Below, in pieces: positions 62,722 to 64,000 of a stretch of 64,000 bases of DNA; within the stretch, counting starts at the first letter, position 1; each line of letters opens with the position of its first letter. The position numbers were made by a program, and so were the translations under genes. The DNA comes from Streptomyces sp. DT2A-34. Its GTDB lineage: Bacteria > Actinomycetota > Actinomycetes > Streptomycetales > Streptomycetaceae. The stretch spans positions 744,001-808,000 of the forward strand of contig NZ_JASTWJ010000001.1 in the NCBI RefSeq assembly GCF_030499515.1, in the 5' to 3' direction. The notes below the pieces were generated by a model that saw only the letters and a program-made list of their open reading frames with translations, made no database searches and was not told the origin of the DNA.

Positions 62722-64000
62722 TCAGAGTCGCTCGGGCACCACGAACTCGCACCACACCGCCTTGCCGCCGCCCCGGGCCTCCACCCCCCACACGTCCGTG
62801 AGCAGGTCGACGAGGAGCAGACCGCGCCCGGAGACGCCCGACTCCCCCGCCTCACGGCGGCGTGGCAGGGCGCTGGAGGAGTCCTCGACCTCGACGCGCA
62901 GTCGGCGTTCGGAGCCGGTGAGGACCCGCAGGGTGACGATGGCGGAGCCCTCGGTGTGCATCAGGGCGTTGGTGATCAGCTCGTCGGCGACCAGCTCGAC
63001 CTCGTCGGCCCGGTCGACCGCGCCCCAGGCGCGCACGGCGGCGCGGATCATGTGCCGGGCTCCGGTGAGGGCCTCGGGATCGCCGGGGGCGACATGCTGC
63101 TGGAGGCGGCCGCCGGACTGCGGGGCGTCCGGGACGCGGCGGCGGAGCAGGAGCAGGGCCACGTCGTCGTCGCCGCCGCGTTCCTCGGCCACGTCGATGA
63201 GACAGTCCGCGAGGTCGCGTACGTCGTCCGGGCCGGTGGCGATGAGCGCGGTCAGGGTCCGCATGCCGTCGTCGAGGTCGACGCCGGGCTGTTCGACGAG
63301 GCCGTCGGTGCACAGCAGCAGGGTGTGGTCGGAGTCCAGCTCGATGGTGCCGACCGGGTATTCGAGCCGGCCGAACTCCGCGGACAGGCCGAGCGGCAGC
63401 CCGCCCTCGACCGGGACGCGACGGCAGGCGCCGCCGGGCTCCCGGATCAGCGGGTCGATGTGGCCGGCGCGGACCACCTGCACGACTCCGGTGGACAGGT
63501 CGGCCTCCGCGTACAGGCAGGTGGCGAAGCGGTCCGTGTCCAGCTCGTGCAGGAACACGGAGGCGCGGGCCATCACCGTGGCGGGGGTGTGCCCTTCGGC
63601 GGCGTAGGCGCGCAGGACGATGCGCAGTTGGCCCATGACGGCGGCGGCGTGTGTGTCATGGCCCTGGACGTCGCCGATGACGGCGCCGACCCGGCCGCCC
63701 GGCAGCGGGATCAGGTCGTACCAGTCGCCGCCGATGTCCCGGCCGAGGGAGCCGGAGCGGTAGCGGACGGCGATGTCGGCGCCGGGCACGCTGGGGATGG
63801 TGCGCGGCAGCATGGCCTGCTGGAGACCGGTGGCGAGGTCTTTCTCCTGCTCGTAGAACATGGCCCGCTGCAGGCTCTGCGCGATGCTGCTGCCGAGGGC
63901 GACGAGCACGTTGCGGTCCTCGGTGGAGAAGCCGCCGCGGTCGCTGTAGAGCAGGCCGATGGCGCCGATCGGCCGGGCCTGGGCGATCAGCGGCAGATAG
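62722..64000 (-). CDS. SpoIIE-type PP2C phosphatase with GAF and HATPase domains (partial)
   Basis: The 5' end lies beyond the window; the frame is open to 64000. The visible protein has the end of a GAF domain (RPIGAIGLLYSDRGGFSTED), then the PP2C/SpoIIE domain from about 63830 with LQQAMLPRTIPSVPGADIAV, GGDWYDLIPLPGGRVGAVIG and GDVQGHDTHAAAVMGQLR, and a C-terminal HATPase_c (RsbW-like) with ELVADELITNALMHTEGSAI and GESGVSGRGLLLVDLLTD. Such proteins dephosphorylate anti-anti-sigma factors and may also bind or phosphorylate them, in stress or differentiation control. Confidence 0.9.
   Translation of the reverse strand, partial: YLPLIAQARPIGAIGLLYSDRGGFSTEDRNVLVALGSSIAQSLQRAMFYEQEKDLATGLQQAMLPRTIPSVPGADIAVRYRSGSLGRDIGGDWYDLIPLPGGRVGAVIGDVQGHDTHAAAVMGQLRIVLRAYAAEGHTPATVMARASVFLHELDTDRFATCLYAEADLSTGVVQVVRAGHIDPLIREPGGACRRVPVEGGLPLGLSAEFGRLEYPVGTIELDSDHTLLLCTDGLVEQPGVDLDDGMRTLTALIATGPDDVRDLADCLIDVAEERGGDDDVALLLLRRRVPDAPQSGGRLQQHVAPGDPEALTGARHMIRAAVRAWGAVDRADEVELVADELITNALMHTEGSAIVTLRVLTGSERRLRVEVEDSSSALPRRREAGESGVSGRGLLLVDLLTDVWGVEARGGGKAVWCEFVVPERL

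Overview
The window is high-GC (roughly 70%) actinobacterial DNA. Codon use, frequent GTG/TTG starts, GGAGG-type ribosome binding sites, an ergothioneine operon, a CapA-like lipoprotein, a SpoIIE/HATPase phosphatase and a class F sortase all point to a Streptomyces chromosome, probably an arm or arm-proximal region. No rRNA, tRNA, CRISPR array or biosynthetic gene cluster was recognised.

Layout. 0.5-4.4 kb: a flotillin/NfeD membrane-raft pair with a strong terminator, a frameshifted small membrane protein, and a minus-strand set of small membrane genes, one carrying five perfect 18-bp repeats. 4.6-5.7 kb: a PucR-type regulator. 5.7-13.2 kb: a patchy accessory zone with remnants of a GNAT enzyme, a tyrosine recombinase, a PIN-like protein, a DUF721 protein and an MFS transporter. 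Between the remnants lie intact genes: a SulP transporter with a divergent MerR regulator, an alpha/beta hydrolase, and a phage-tail-fibre-like protein. 13.5-19 kb: a secreted GH43-AbfB enzyme, an amidase, a second but decayed NfeD/flotillin pair, and a MazF-like gene convergent with a PARG/macro-like gene. 19.1-23.5 kb: egtABCD (ergothioneine). 23.8-28.6 kb: dodecin, a HAD phosphatase, a secreted family 9 pectate lyase, a DUF485/sodium-solute symporter pair and a thioredoxin-like [2Fe-2S] protein. 28.7-30.1 kb: a likely Zur-controlled pair, cysteine-free L32 and a CobW/COG0523 GTPase. 30.1-38.2 kb: a LuxR/TPR regulator, a flavin oxidase, a luciferase-like monooxygenase, a beta-propeller phytase and a short UvrA-like ABC protein. 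38.2-43.8 kb: an OlsB/OlsA-like ornithine-lipid pair and sdhCAB with a frameshifted sdhA, divergent from a LysR gene. 44.8-49.6 kb: an NTF2-like protein, a GGDEF-EAL protein coupled to a SAM methyltransferase, and a lipoprotein of the SCO0930 family. 50-54.6 kb: cell-surface genes, including two paralogous anchored secreted proteins, a class F sortase and a polysaccharide deacetylase. 54.7-56.4 kb: a badly decayed lysX. 56.5-64 kb: universal stress protein, hydrolase/MarR pair with twin operators, CapA-like lipoprotein, ECF sigma/anti-sigma group, Fpg/Nei glycosylase, and the 3' part of a SpoIIE-type phosphatase that runs off the edge.

Themes. Several blocks concern the envelope (flotillins, ornithine lipids, LysX, sortase, deacetylase) or redox and metal stress (ergothioneine, dodecin, zinc-sparing ribosomal protein, flavoenzymes). 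Many coding sequences are broken. Some are clearly old decay with multiple lesions (recombinase, DUF721, second flotillin, lysX). Others are single-base changes in G/C homopolymers (sdhA, small NfeD) that could be sequencing errors. Repeats include two related inverted-repeat elements, a perfect 21-bp-arm hairpin and two copies of a short intergenic palindrome family.
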